Position numbers and translations under genes: made by a program. A DNA stretch of 64,000 nucleotides from Actinotignum urinale DSM 15805 (GTDB lineage: Bacteria; Actinomycetota; Actinomycetes; Actinomycetales; Actinomycetaceae). Shown one piece after another: positions 7,698 to 15,934 of the stretch (position 1 is the first letter of the stretch; each line of letters starts with the position of its first letter). The notes below the pieces were generated by a model. It was not told the origin of the DNA. It saw only the letters and a program-made list of their open reading frames with translations, and searched no databases. Location: the NCBI RefSeq assembly GCF_000420445.1, contig NZ_ATUY01000006.1, forward strand, positions 1 through 64,000. The letters run 5' to 3'.

Positions 7698-9529
7698 AGC
7701 ATGCCAATATCGATCAGTTCCCTGAGAGCAGGGAGAACTTCATCTAGGACGCTTTGCGGATTTTCATCCAAAAGTTGCGCTACAGCTCGGCACAAGGTGT
7801 TCACATCAAGTTGCCCATCGCAAGCGCCCACAACGGCAGCCGTTGCCGTCCCGACCGGGACACTGTGTTCCATACCTTGAGTTTGTGTGAGAAGAAGTTG
7901 AAGGGGAGAATCGTTTCCTGGTTCAAAATATCGATGTTCGACGACGCCTATGCGCTGAAGCTTTTTTCCTCCCAGTTCCGTATCTCCACGTTGGGAAAGA
8001 CGGCGTGAAGTCCAGCAACGTTCGAAGTAGTCACGTACGCCCGACTGAAGGGGGCCGCGGAACATGCGAGAGTGAATAGTAGGCTTTTGTGAAGGGGGTT
8101 CAATTTCTGCAAAGGAAGCAGAACGGGCACCTTCAGGATGACACGGAATGCCGGTCTTTTCAGGATGATCCAAAATACCGGCCTCTTCAGGATGACCCAA
8201 AATAAGGTACCCCATAGAAACGCCCACAACGCCTCGCGCCTCAAAATCCTCAAGCCACGTAGCGTACGTTTCCTCATAGCCCTTATCTCGCGGGGTAAAA
8301 CCACCATCACGAAGCCACATTTCGGCGTAGCGCGAGGGATCTATATCGTCGCGCCCCACAATCCATGCGTCTAAACCGGCAAGCTCTGCCCATTTTCGTG
8401 GCCCCATATCCCACTGCGAACCGTGAATTTCCGCGTTAAATAAAAGATATGCGCGCCCATCCTTCGCCAAATGCCGGGGCAGTTCACCCACAAGCTCGGC
8501 AATAAGCGAATCGCCTTCGCGGCCGCCATCACGATATTCGAAATTCACCGTGTCCCTCACCTTTTGTGGCGTGATAACGAAAGGCGGGTTGGAAATAATC
8601 GTCGTGAAACATTCCGTTACAGGTTCACATAGGGAACCCTCACGAAAATCTATGGAAACCCCCGCAAGGGCAGCGTTCAACCGCGCATAACGCAAAGCGC
8701 GAGGCGAAATATCTGTCGCCACCACGTCCCTACCCGCGAGCGCCGCACACAGCGCATGAATCCCACACCCCGTACCGATATCGAGAACCGCTCCGCGCCC
8801 GTACCGAATAATTTGAGCGAGTGTACGCGAGGCGCCACCAACCGGCATGACGTGATCTTCGCGCGGAATACGGCAGGCGAGCTCACCAAAATCTGAGGCG
8901 ACGAGGAGGGTTTCCTCTTCTGCACGAAGTCGGGGTGTGAAGGGCAACATATTCGCGGGATCCTCCACGTGAGAATCCGCTAACCGTTCAGCAATATGTG
9001 GCCAATTTTCGTCCATGCCGACGGCCTCAATTGAAAAATTCGCACACACCATCGCGTTGCCACTACGCGCCGAAATGTTGTCAGCGCGGGGCGCATCGGC
9101 ATTTCTCGCATAATGTGTTTCCGTGCCCCCTACGCAATCCGCGGACTCCGCCTCACATAAAGGGCTATCCTCAGCAGAATTTTCATTCGCGCGTTGCTGC
9201 GAAAACATACACGCACGCAACTGCGGATCGGCCCACACCGACGCAAACGCGCCCGCAGCTTCCGTAGCTACAACACAATCTCCCAGCAACACGAGCCGTA
9301 TTATCACAGCCAAACGTTGATCTTCATTTTGTTCGACGGCGGTGGGCGCGGATACTGCCCGGCATACCCGTAAAGCCGGAACCCGCTGCACCCGCGACAG
9401 CGCCTCATAAGCATCAACGCCAAGAAAATCGCGGATATTCGTCGTCGTATATATTTCTAAATCTTTACGTAAGGCCTCTGCGAGTGCATCTATATACTTT
9501 TCGGCGTGATTTGTGTGGAAAAAATTCAT
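7673..9529 (-). CDS. Large class I SAM-dependent methyltransferase (N5-glutamine-methyltransferase-like)
   Basis: The 618-residue protein has a central Rossmann-type methyltransferase domain at about residues 235-400: motif I VLDIGTGCGIHALCAAL, motif II VVATDISPRALRYARLNA, and motif IV IISNPPFVITPQ. NPPF/NPPY is the active-site motif of methylases that modify planar or amide nitrogens (PrmC/HemK, RlmG types). The N-terminal 230 residues form a separate domain found in actinobacterial homologues; a stretch near 115-170 looks like a poorly conserved insert. Near residues 439-466 there are three in-frame 9-residue repeats starting HPE, encoded by a 27-bp tandem repeat. The C-terminal 100 residues form another domain (QGMEHSVPVGTATAAVVGACDG). 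The substrate is unknown. It is co-directional with topA but separated by about 230 bp. Confidence 0.75.
   Translation of the reverse strand: MNFFHTNHAEKYIDALAEALRKDLEIYTTTNIRDFLGVDAYEALSRVQRVPALRVCRAVSAPTAVEQNEDQRLAVIIRLVLLGDCVVATEAAGAFASVWADPQLRACMFSQQRANENSAEDSPLCEAESADCVGGTETHYARNADAPRADNISARSGNAMVCANFSIEAVGMDENWPHIAERLADSHVEDPANMLPFTPRLRAEEETLLVASDFGELACRIPREDHVMPVGGASRTLAQIIRYGRGAVLDIGTGCGIHALCAALAGRDVVATDISPRALRYARLNAALAGVSIDFREGSLCEPVTECFTTIISNPPFVITPQKVRDTVNFEYRDGGREGDSLIAELVGELPRHLAKDGRAYLLFNAEIHGSQWDMGPRKWAELAGLDAWIVGRDDIDPSRYAEMWLRDGGFTPRDKGYEETYATWLEDFEARGVVGVSMGYLILGHPEEAGILDHPEKTGIPCHPEGARSASFAEIEPPSQKPTIHSRMFRGPLQSGVRDYFERCWTSRRLSQRGDTELGGKKLQRIGVVEHRYFEPGNDSPLQLLLTQTQGMEHSVPVGTATAAVVGACDGQLDVNTLCRAVAQLLDENPQSVLDEVLPALRELIDIGMLVDADEVA
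8127..8212. repeat. Three 27-bp repeats inside the methyltransferase gene
   Basis: TTCAGGATGA recurs at 8132, 8159 and 8186, an exact 27-bp period, giving the in-frame peptides HPEEAGILD, HPEKTGIPC and HPEGARSAS on the minus strand. The unit resembles the CATCCTGA-type interspersed repeat that is frequent in bacterial genomes. Here it expands the coding sequence without breaking the frame. Confidence 0.8.
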
Positions 9530-9841
9530 TCTGCATACCCATCATTTCAGCCGACGATAACGGTTTTTCACCATATTTAACGATAGCAAAATTGCTCCGT
9601 TAATTTACCGCATGACCCAAGATTTTGTGACCCATGACATGCAGAGGTGTGGTATTGTGCATCTGTAAATATTTTGGGAACTTCCTGCCACTAACCTGGT
9701 TAACAGGAGGCTACGATAACGGCGTTATACACCTCTAATCACAAGCTCCCACATTATTTCATAGAAACTGTAAGTCATTTTCACTCACAGTACACCCTGC
9801 GTATTTTTTGCACACAATGCTATTTAGATAGAGAGGGATTC
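9530..9841. other. Promoter region of cstA, no gene
   Basis: This 312-bp AT-rich gap lies between the divergent methyltransferase and cstA genes. I see no open frame of note. An imperfect inverted repeat, CTGTAAGT (9768-9775) and ACTCACAG (9783-9790), sits about 50 bp before cstA and could be an activator or repressor site; cstA of E. coli is CRP-dependent, and a CRP homologue is encoded at 22719. The spacing does not match a standard CRP/GlxR box, so this is only a candidate. Confidence 0.35.
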
Positions 9842-12238
9842 ATGTCTGTTCATGAAGAAGTTCTTCCTACATACACCGCCGAGGAAGAAAAACTCATCAT
9901 TCGCAATAAAAAAGGTGTACCTGTAGGAATCAAACCCCACAATCGGTGGACTCCTACCAAAGTTGTCACCTGGATTATCATTACTCTTCTTGGCGTACTC
10001 GGCTGGTACATGCTCGCACTTCACCGAGGCGAACGTGTCAACACAATTTGGTTCGTAATTACCGCGGTATGTACATACTCCATCGCATACCGTTACTACG
10101 CGCTCTATATTCAGAAGCGCATTATGCGACCCGACGATTCCAACGCCACCCCATCAGAGCGAATCAACAACGGGCGCGATTTTGATCCGACGAACCGCAT
10201 CGTTCTTTACGGCCATCACTTCGCGGCTATTGCCGGCGCTGGGCCACTCGTTGGGCCGGTTCTTGCGGCACAAATGGGGTACCTGCCCGGCACGTTGTGG
10301 ATTATTTTCGGTGTCTGCATTGCCGGTGCCGTTCAGGACATGCTCGTTCTGTTCTTCTCCATGCGACGTGGTGGACGTTCACTGGGCCAGATGGCCGTGG
10401 ACGAAATCGGGAAAATCGGTGGCGCTGTTGCCGCCATTATCGTTCTTATTATGCTCATGATCGTTTTGGCCGTTCTCGCCATGATTTGCGTGAACGCGCT
10501 TGCCGAATCTGCCTGGGGCGTTTTCGCCGTTGGTATGACAATTCCGATTGCCGTGGCGATGGGGCTGTGGTTGCGGTTTGTTTCGCCGGGGTCGATTACG
10601 ATTGTGTCCTTTGTTGGTTTCGCCGCTCTTATCGGCGTTATTATCGGTGGCCGTTGGGTTGCCGAATCCTCATTCGGCCAGCAGTTCCTTCACCTGTCCC
10701 CCACAACGCTCGTGTGGTGCATGGTTATTTACGGTTTCTTCGCCGCCGTTCTTCCCGTGTGGATGTTGCTCACCCCGCGTGATTACCTGTCCACGTTCAT
10801 GAAGGTTGGCACTATCGTCATTCTCGCCGTGGGCATCATCATTGTTCGCCCGTGGGTTGAGCTTCCTGCCGTGACGGAATTCGCGTTGAACACGGAAGGC
10901 CCCGTATTCGCGGGCGCAATTTTCCCGTTCCTCTTTATCACTATCGCGTGTGGCGCCCTGTCCGGCATGCACGCAACCGTTTCTTCTGGTACAACACCGA
11001 AGATGATCCAGAAAGAAACCCATGCGCGCATGATTGGTTACGCCGGCATGCTGATGGAATCTTTCGTCGCCATTATGGCATTGGCTGCGGCCTCCTCCTT
11101 GAACCTCGGCGTGTACTTCGGCATGAACACTCCGGAAAACACCGTCAGCAAGCTGGCGGGAACCTCCATTACTCAAACCACGACGCAAGAGCAAAAGAGC
11201 GCTATTACCGCTGAAGCCGTGCGCAAACTCGGCGTCACAGATATTCACGGTAACCGCATCGAAGCCAAGTGGGAATCTTGGGATGAACAGGGTAACGAAA
11301 AGACCTACACCGGTGGCGAAGCGCTCTCGCAGGTAGCGAAGGACGTTGGCGAAACATCCATTACGTCCCGAACGGGTGGCGCGCCTACGCTGTCCGTTGG
11401 TATTGCCCACATTCTGCACCAGATAGGTGGCGGGCAACCCATGATGGCCTTCTGGTACCACTTCGCCATTATGTTTGAGGCGTTGTTCATCCTTTCCGCT
11501 GTGGATGCCGTGACCCGTGTGGCGCGTTTCCAGTTGGGTGATGCGTTGGGTAACATTTTGCCGAAGTTCCGCGACCCTTCCTGGCATATTGGTGCATGGT
11601 TGACGACGGCTGTGGTTGTTGCGTCCTGGGGTTCCTTGCTTCTTATGGGTGTTACGGATCCGCGAGGCGGAATTAAGACACTCTTCCCACTATTCGGGGT
11701 GGCGAACCAGCTGATTGCGGCAATTGCCCTTATTCTCTGTACGGTTATTGTGGTGAATAAGGGGTATAAGAAGTACATGTGGATTCCTGCCGTACCGGGA
11801 CTCTTCGTTATTGTGATTACTTTCGTCGCTTCCTGGCAAAAGATTTTCTCCCCCGATAAGAACGTTGGCTACTTCACCCAGTACTTCAACGCTAAGACGG
11901 CACTTGCGGCTGCGAAGGCGTCTGGAAACAGTAAGGATATTGCGTTCCAGAGCTCCGTTGTTCGCAACACCTTCATTCAGGGAACTCTGTCCGCAGTATT
12001 CCTTATCTGCGTGGCTTTCGTTCTGGTTATGGCGATTGTTCGTATTGCAAAAACCCTTTCCGCTGGAAAGGTGTGCCATTCTGAAGATCCTTACCAGGAG
12101 TCCAACTTCTATGCCCCGGAGCATATGATTCCTCATAGCTTGGAGAAGAAGCTCGTTGCGGAATACGCTGTAGTTGGCGACCCGGATTTGGTTCCCGGCC
12201 AGCATCATCCGCATGAACATGGCGACGATAAAAAATAG
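9842..12238 (+). CDS. cstA: Carbon starvation protein CstA (pyruvate/peptide transporter family)
   Basis: A 798-residue integral membrane protein with about 16 to 18 hydrophobic segments. The family signature is plain near residues 120-180: FAAIAGAGPLVGPVLAAQMGYLPGTLWIIFGV followed by GAVQDMLVLFFSMRRGGRSLGQMA. CstA proteins import pyruvate or peptides and are induced on carbon starvation. A hydrophilic segment near residues 435-510 (ITAEAVRKLGVTDIHGNRIE) is probably extracytoplasmic or a loop. The ATG follows AGAGAGGG at good spacing. The YbdD-type gene 160 bp downstream, its usual partner, supports the call. Confidence 0.94.
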   Translation: MSVHEEVLPTYTAEEEKLIIRNKKGVPVGIKPHNRWTPTKVVTWIIITLLGVLGWYMLALHRGERVNTIWFVITAVCTYSIAYRYYALYIQKRIMRPDDSNATPSERINNGRDFDPTNRIVLYGHHFAAIAGAGPLVGPVLAAQMGYLPGTLWIIFGVCIAGAVQDMLVLFFSMRRGGRSLGQMAVDEIGKIGGAVAAIIVLIMLMIVLAVLAMICVNALAESAWGVFAVGMTIPIAVAMGLWLRFVSPGSITIVSFVGFAALIGVIIGGRWVAESSFGQQFLHLSPTTLVWCMVIYGFFAAVLPVWMLLTPRDYLSTFMKVGTIVILAVGIIIVRPWVELPAVTEFALNTEGPVFAGAIFPFLFITIACGALSGMHATVSSGTTPKMIQKETHARMIGYAGMLMESFVAIMALAAASSLNLGVYFGMNTPENTVSKLAGTSITQTTTQEQKSAITAEAVRKLGVTDIHGNRIEAKWESWDEQGNEKTYTGGEALSQVAKDVGETSITSRTGGAPTLSVGIAHILHQIGGGQPMMAFWYHFAIMFEALFILSAVDAVTRVARFQLGDALGNILPKFRDPSWHIGAWLTTAVVVASWGSLLLMGVTDPRGGIKTLFPLFGVANQLIAAIALILCTVIVVNKGYKKYMWIPAVPGLFVIVITFVASWQKIFSPDKNVGYFTQYFNAKTALAAAKASGNSKDIAFQSSVVRNTFIQGTLSAVFLICVAFVLVMAIVRIAKTLSAGKVCHSEDPYQESNFYAPEHMIPHSLEKKLVAEYAVVGDPDLVPGQHHPHEHGDDKK

Positions 12239-12401
12239 TTGCCACTCTTCAGAGTTAAAGTAAAGTGTGGAGAAACCTCATTACATTGACCTCGCAACTT
12301 TGATGTCATGAATGTTCGACGGTAGCTTCTACGTTAACACCACGTAGATTTAACCGGTTTCCCCGTGCCAACTCAACTCTGCGGAAATGAAAGGTTTCAC
12401 T

Positions 12402-12584
12402 ATGAAAGAAAAATTGCACAAAGCAAAGTGCATGTGGCGCGACATGACGGGCGAATCTCTCTATGACCGTTACCTTATTCGCCACAAGCGCGAGCATCCC
12501 AACGAAAAACCGATGACAAAACGTGAGTTTTGGAAGTCTCGCTCTGAGTACGATGCAGAGAACATCAATGCGAGTTGCTGTTAA
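12402..12584 (+). CDS. YbdD/YjiX-family small protein (DUF466), CstA partner
   Basis: A 60-residue protein: MWRDMTGESLYDRYLIRHKREHPNEKPMTKREFWKSRSEYDAENINASCC. The (W)R-x-x-x-G-x-x-x-YDRYLxHxRxxHP and FW-x-x-R-x-x-(C)C pattern is that of the YbdD/YjiX family, which is nearly always encoded next to CstA-type transporters and is needed for pyruvate uptake by E. coli BtsT/CstA. The start at 12402 is preferred because AAAGG lies seven bases upstream; an in-frame ATG at 12387 has no ribosome binding site. A rho-independent terminator follows. Confidence 0.88.
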   Translation: MKEKLHKAKCMWRDMTGESLYDRYLIRHKREHPNEKPMTKREFWKSRSEYDAENINASCC

Positions 12585-12604
12585 TTCTTCTTTGTAAACC
12601 TTGC

Positions 12605-12638
12605 GGGGAGCGCATGTTTTCATGCGCTCCCCGTTTTT
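12605..12638 (+). terminator. Rho-independent terminator of cstA-ybdD
   Basis: A perfect 12-bp stem, GGGGAGCGCATG (12605-12616) and CATGCGCTCCCC (12621-12632), with a TTTT loop, is followed by GTTTTTG. Confidence 0.95.
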
Positions 12639-12641
12639 GCG

Positions 12642-12705
12642 GTTAAACGCACCCCACGTTAAACGCACCCCACGTTAAACGCACCCCACGTTAAACGCAC
12701 CCCAG
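12642..12705. repeat. Four tandem 16-bp repeats
   Basis: Units GTTAAACGCACCCCAC start at 12642, 12658, 12674 and 12690; the copies are identical apart from the end of the last. They lie between the cstA terminator and the small ORF before the helicase. There are no spacers, so it is a minisatellite and not a CRISPR. Confidence 0.95.
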
Positions 12706-12727
12706 TTTTAACCTCGCTTGGGATCGT

Positions 12728-12877
12728 ATGATAACCGGTGAGCCACACGCAGCATATGCTTCACCGGTTCTTGCAAGGCAAGCCCTGGAAGAAGTCCTGG
12801 CAGGCCGAGCCCTTATGCAGCGAGCTAATCAAGCTCATTGGCAAAAATCATCCGCCCGTGGTAAACACAAAGGGTGA
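12728..12877 (+). CDS. Small protein of 49 residues overlapping the helicase start
   Basis: An ATG at 12728, with GGGA five bases before it, opens a 49-codon frame that ends in a TGA at 12875-12877. This stop overlaps the GTG start of the helicase (GTGA), the usual arrangement of translationally coupled genes. The peptide starts MITGEPHAAYASPVLARQAL, continues as an amphipathic, Ala/Leu-rich stretch and ends with a basic tail (SSARGKHKG). The helicase start has no independent ribosome binding site at normal spacing, which favours coupling. I do not recognise a family. It could instead be a leader peptide or chance; the codon pattern and overlap favour a real gene. Confidence 0.5.
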   Translation: MITGEPHAAYASPVLARQALEEVLAGRALMQRANQAHWQKSSARGKHKG

Positions 12878-15195
12878 CGTCCTTTTTTGACACGGTGGTA
12901 AACAGCGTAAACGACGACGAGATTGCGGGAACCCTTCACCGCGATGCTCGCCCGGCTCGCTACGCCCCCTGGCCACGCGAGGTTCCAGAAAGCGTACAAA
13001 CCGCGTGTTCTCATCAGGGCATTTCCCAACCATGGACGCATCAAGCTGAGGCCATGCACCACATTTTTCGTGGTACCCACACCGTTGTCGCGACGGGAAC
13101 GGGGTCCGGTAAATCCTTAAGCGCCTGGGTTCCCATGCTTTCATGGCTCGATACACACACCTGTGGCAGTTCTCTATCGTCGATAACTTTTCGCCCAACC
13201 GCTCTTTATCTTTCCCCCACAAAGGCCTTGGCGGCAGATCAATATTCGCATGTGCAAGAATTAGCGCGCCTTATTAACACATCTTTTAACGTAGCTCTCT
13301 GCGACGGCGATAGCGATAGCCCAATGCGCACTTTTGCCCGAGAACACGCCGATATTATTCTCAGCAATCCGGATTTCCTCCATCACGCCCTTCTGCCTTC
13401 TCACGAACGCTGGTCAAGAGTTCTACGTGGCTTACGGCTTATTATTATTGACGAGTTTCATAACTATCGTGGAATTTTCGGAGCACATGTTGCCCATACT
13501 GTCAGGCGGTTACTGCGTTTATCCGCCTATTATGGCGCGCACCCAACCGTCGTCTTTCTATCCGCAACCACGGCTCATCCCGAAGCCTCCGCACAGCTTT
13601 TCCTTGGAGAACGCTACGATGTTAAAGCTGTTACCGAGGACGGTTCCCCACAAGGCGCGCAACACATTGTGTTGTGGCGCGGGAAATCAATCGAACGGGG
13701 CGGCGGTCTTGTTCGCAGGCCCTCAACTGTTGAAGCAGCAGATTTAACAACGCGACTCGTCGCGCATGGCGCTCGTGTTTTAACGTTTATGCGGAGCCGT
13801 CCGGGCACTGAACGGGTTGCCGAACTCACGAGGGAATATCTTGAAGCCGAAGGCTCACCCTTCGCTCAGCATGTTGCCGCATACCGAGGCGGGTTCCTTC
13901 CCGAAGAACGGCGTGAACTTGAGCATCAGTTACGCACAGGCGATCTTCGTGCTGTGGCAACAACAAGCGCTTTAGAGCTAGGTATTGATATTTCGGGACT
14001 TGACGCAGTGATTGTCACGGGCTGGCCGCGAACACATGCCTCCTTTTTCCAACAAATTGGGCGCGCTGGACGGGCGGGAGAAGAAGGGCTCGCCATTTTT
14101 ATTGGACGCGAGGATCCCATGGATCAGTATTTGTTAGAACATGCAGATACTCTCCTCACGTCCTCCCCCGAAGCCATTGTTTTCGACCCCACCAATCCTT
14201 CTGTCCTTACCGGACAGCTATGCGCAGCGTCCTGCGAACTTGCATTAACCGCCGATGATTGCACCCTTTTTGGGCTTAAAGACACCTCCTTTTTTGACGA
14301 ACTCACACGTCAGGGTTTGTTGCGCCGTCGTCCCCACGGATGGGTGTGGGCGTGGCCGGGCATACCTCCCCAGTCGGTTGTTAACCTGCGTGGAGATGAT
14401 TCCACGGTTTCCATTATCGACGTACACAGCGGAAGCCTTCTTGGAACAGTTGATTCATCGCGTGCCGACACAACCGTTTATCCGGGCGCCATTTATCTTC
14501 ATCAGGGCAAACCTTTTGAAGTTGAAAGTTTGTGCGACGATGTAGCCCTTGTTCACGAACACCGTGAGGACAGTTTGCGAACCTTTGCCCAGGAAGAGAG
14601 TCACGTCGTTATTCTTGACGAAGAGCAATCAATTCCTACCGGTGTAGGCGTGTGGGCGCGAGGACGTGTTGCGGTCACTTCGCGTGTAACATCGTATGAT
14701 ATCCGCCGTGCTGATGACGGAGTTTTCCTTGCAACCAAGCCACTTTTACTGCCGGAACGAGTTTTGCATACGGGAGCAGTGTGGTTCACAATTACACCCG
14801 AATGGGTTCGTTCTGCCGGGCTCATGAATGAGGATTTACCCGGAGCACTCCACGGTGCCGAACATGCAACCATTGGCCTCCTCCCACTATTCGCTCAATG
14901 CGACCGCTGGGATCTTGGCGGGCTGTCAACTCAACTCCATGGTGATACAGGGTGCGCTACCGTGATTATTCATGATGCTGTTGAAGGCGGTTCTGGTTTT
15001 TCTGCACGGGGTTTTTCCTGCGGGAGTACTTGGATACGGGCAACATTAGAATGTATCGAATCTTGCCCGTGTTCCAGTGGCTGCCCGCGCTGTATTCAAT
15101 CTCCAAAATGTGGCAATAACAATTCTCCTCTCTCTAAAATTGGCGCGATCAAGGTATTACAACTGCTACTGGCCGCCATGCCAGACACGTTGTAA
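12874..15195 (+). CDS. DEAH-box helicase of the helicase/secretion neighbourhood (Rv3649-like, DUF1998 C-terminus)
   Basis: A 773-residue superfamily 2 helicase. Motif I is VVATGTGSGKSL near residue 72, motif II DEFHNYRG near 193, motif III FLSATTAHPEA, motif V/VI TSALELGIDISGLDAVIVTGWP and QQIGRAGRAGEEG near 390. The C-terminus has the four-cysteine cluster C-x3-C-x-C-x3-C-x2-C-x5-C (residues about 735-755) of the DUF1998/MrfA type, which in Bacillus MrfA is a zinc-binding module of a DNA-repair helicase. Homologues always lie beside the CpaE/CpaF-like secretion genes in actinobacteria, as here. The GTG start overlaps the stop of the small upstream ORF; GTG at 12895 is an alternative. The stop codon lies in the first unit of a tandem repeat. 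Confidence 0.9.
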   Translation: MTSFFDTVVNSVNDDEIAGTLHRDARPARYAPWPREVPESVQTACSHQGISQPWTHQAEAMHHIFRGTHTVVATGTGSGKSLSAWVPMLSWLDTHTCGSSLSSITFRPTALYLSPTKALAADQYSHVQELARLINTSFNVALCDGDSDSPMRTFAREHADIILSNPDFLHHALLPSHERWSRVLRGLRLIIIDEFHNYRGIFGAHVAHTVRRLLRLSAYYGAHPTVVFLSATTAHPEASAQLFLGERYDVKAVTEDGSPQGAQHIVLWRGKSIERGGGLVRRPSTVEAADLTTRLVAHGARVLTFMRSRPGTERVAELTREYLEAEGSPFAQHVAAYRGGFLPEERRELEHQLRTGDLRAVATTSALELGIDISGLDAVIVTGWPRTHASFFQQIGRAGRAGEEGLAIFIGREDPMDQYLLEHADTLLTSSPEAIVFDPTNPSVLTGQLCAASCELALTADDCTLFGLKDTSFFDELTRQGLLRRRPHGWVWAWPGIPPQSVVNLRGDDSTVSIIDVHSGSLLGTVDSSRADTTVYPGAIYLHQGKPFEVESLCDDVALVHEHREDSLRTFAQEESHVVILDEEQSIPTGVGVWARGRVAVTSRVTSYDIRRADDGVFLATKPLLLPERVLHTGAVWFTITPEWVRSAGLMNEDLPGALHGAEHATIGLLPLFAQCDRWDLGGLSTQLHGDTGCATVIIHDAVEGGSGFSARGFSCGSTWIRATLECIESCPCSSGCPRCIQSPKCGNNNSPLSKIGAIKVLQLLLAAMPDTL

Positions 15196-15261
15196 TACTC
15201 CACGTTGTAATACTCCACGTTGCAATACTCCACGTTGCAATACTCCACGTTGCAATACTCC
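15187..15261. repeat. Five tandem 15-bp repeats that include the helicase stop codon
   Basis: Units ACGTTG(T/C)AATACTCC start at 15187, 15202, 15217, 15232 and 15247, with a partial sixth. The TAA stop of the helicase is inside unit 1; units 3-5 have C for T and so would read CAA in the same frame. Since the unit length is a multiple of three, copies gained before the stop could lengthen the protein. Confidence 0.95.
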
Positions 15262-15371
15262 ACGTCGAACACTGTATTGGGTGATGGAACTAGTAGCCTG
15301 CCCGCACGCATTACCCAGGTTCAACCGGCCTTTTGCATCACCCGATTAACAGCCAGCGTGCCCGCCGCGCA

Positions 15372-15800
15372 TTACTCAGGTCCAGCTTCTGCTTCTGCCC
15401 GAATATCGGGAAACAGCAGGGATCGCGGAACGCGCACCGTAATAATAATGTGCTCACCTTGAGAACGGCATTCAACAAGCTCAGCGCGTTGGCGACGAAG
15501 AGAATTCCTTCCCTTTTCGCAGGCCTCCTTGACGCTCTGACCTTGATTCACGGTTCTATCCGCTATCTGGATTGCCGTAATATCGGCAAAACTGCGCGCT
15601 TGTGCCCGACCATATAGCCATGTAAGCCCGCCTATCGCCATAAGGACGCAAAGAATTATGGAACATGCAATTCCTGCCATTATTGCGCTTCCCGCTCCGC
15701 GTTCAGGATTAAGCATCGCATTGCTTTTTGTCGTAGAAATATTCAGCGCTCCTTCCAACAGCTCCTTCCAAGCATTCTTGGGAACATACACGTTCGCCAC
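15372..15800 (-). CDS. TadE-like pseudopilin of the helicase/secretion neighbourhood (Rv3654c type)
   Basis: A predicted 142-residue protein with one membrane segment (residues about 45-65: GSAIMAGIACSIILCVLMAIGGLTWLYGRA) preceded by ERG, as in Flp/TadE-like minor pilins, and a C-terminal domain with VSRS-type beta segments ending RVPRSLLFPDIRAEAEA. Products of this family sit last in the actinobacterial Tad-like operon. The GTG at 15800 is chosen because AAGGAGG lies nine bases upstream; the longer frame from 15836 would run through the repeated leader. An ATG at 15716 would give the shorter form that begins right before the ERGAGS motif. Function: probably a minor subunit of a surface appendage or secretion device, by position. 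Confidence 0.7.
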   Translation of the reverse strand: MANVYVPKNAWKELLEGALNISTTKSNAMLNPERGAGSAIMAGIACSIILCVLMAIGGLTWLYGRAQARSFADITAIQIADRTVNQGQSVKEACEKGRNSLRRQRAELVECRSQGEHIIITVRVPRSLLFPDIRAEAEAGPE

Positions 15801-15894
15801 TTTTCCGTGCCTCCTTATCACTACGTTTTTCCGCACCTCCTTTCACTACGTTTTTCCGCACCTCCTTTCACTACGTTTTCCGCGCCTCCTCTCA
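15801..15894. repeat. 25-bp tandem repeat carrying the ribosome binding site of the TadE-like gene
   Basis: Units begin at 15801, 15826, 15851 and 15876 (the last is incomplete). On the minus strand each carries (A)GGAGG(T/C)(G/A)CGG and a GTAGTGA segment, so the repeat multiplies the Shine-Dalgarno region in front of the gene. Confidence 0.9.
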
Positions 15895-15934
15895 TAGCAT
15901 CTTTTCACCGCCTATTTGAAACAGTTTTTCTCAT

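Noticed and set aside
9768-9790. CRP/GlxR box before cstA
   Set aside because: The inverted repeat has the wrong half-sites and spacing for TGTGA-N6-TCACA; kept only as an unnamed candidate in the region's description.
12642-15261. CRISPR arrays at the 16-bp and 15-bp repeats
   Set aside because: The units are directly adjacent without spacers, too short, and no cas gene is present.
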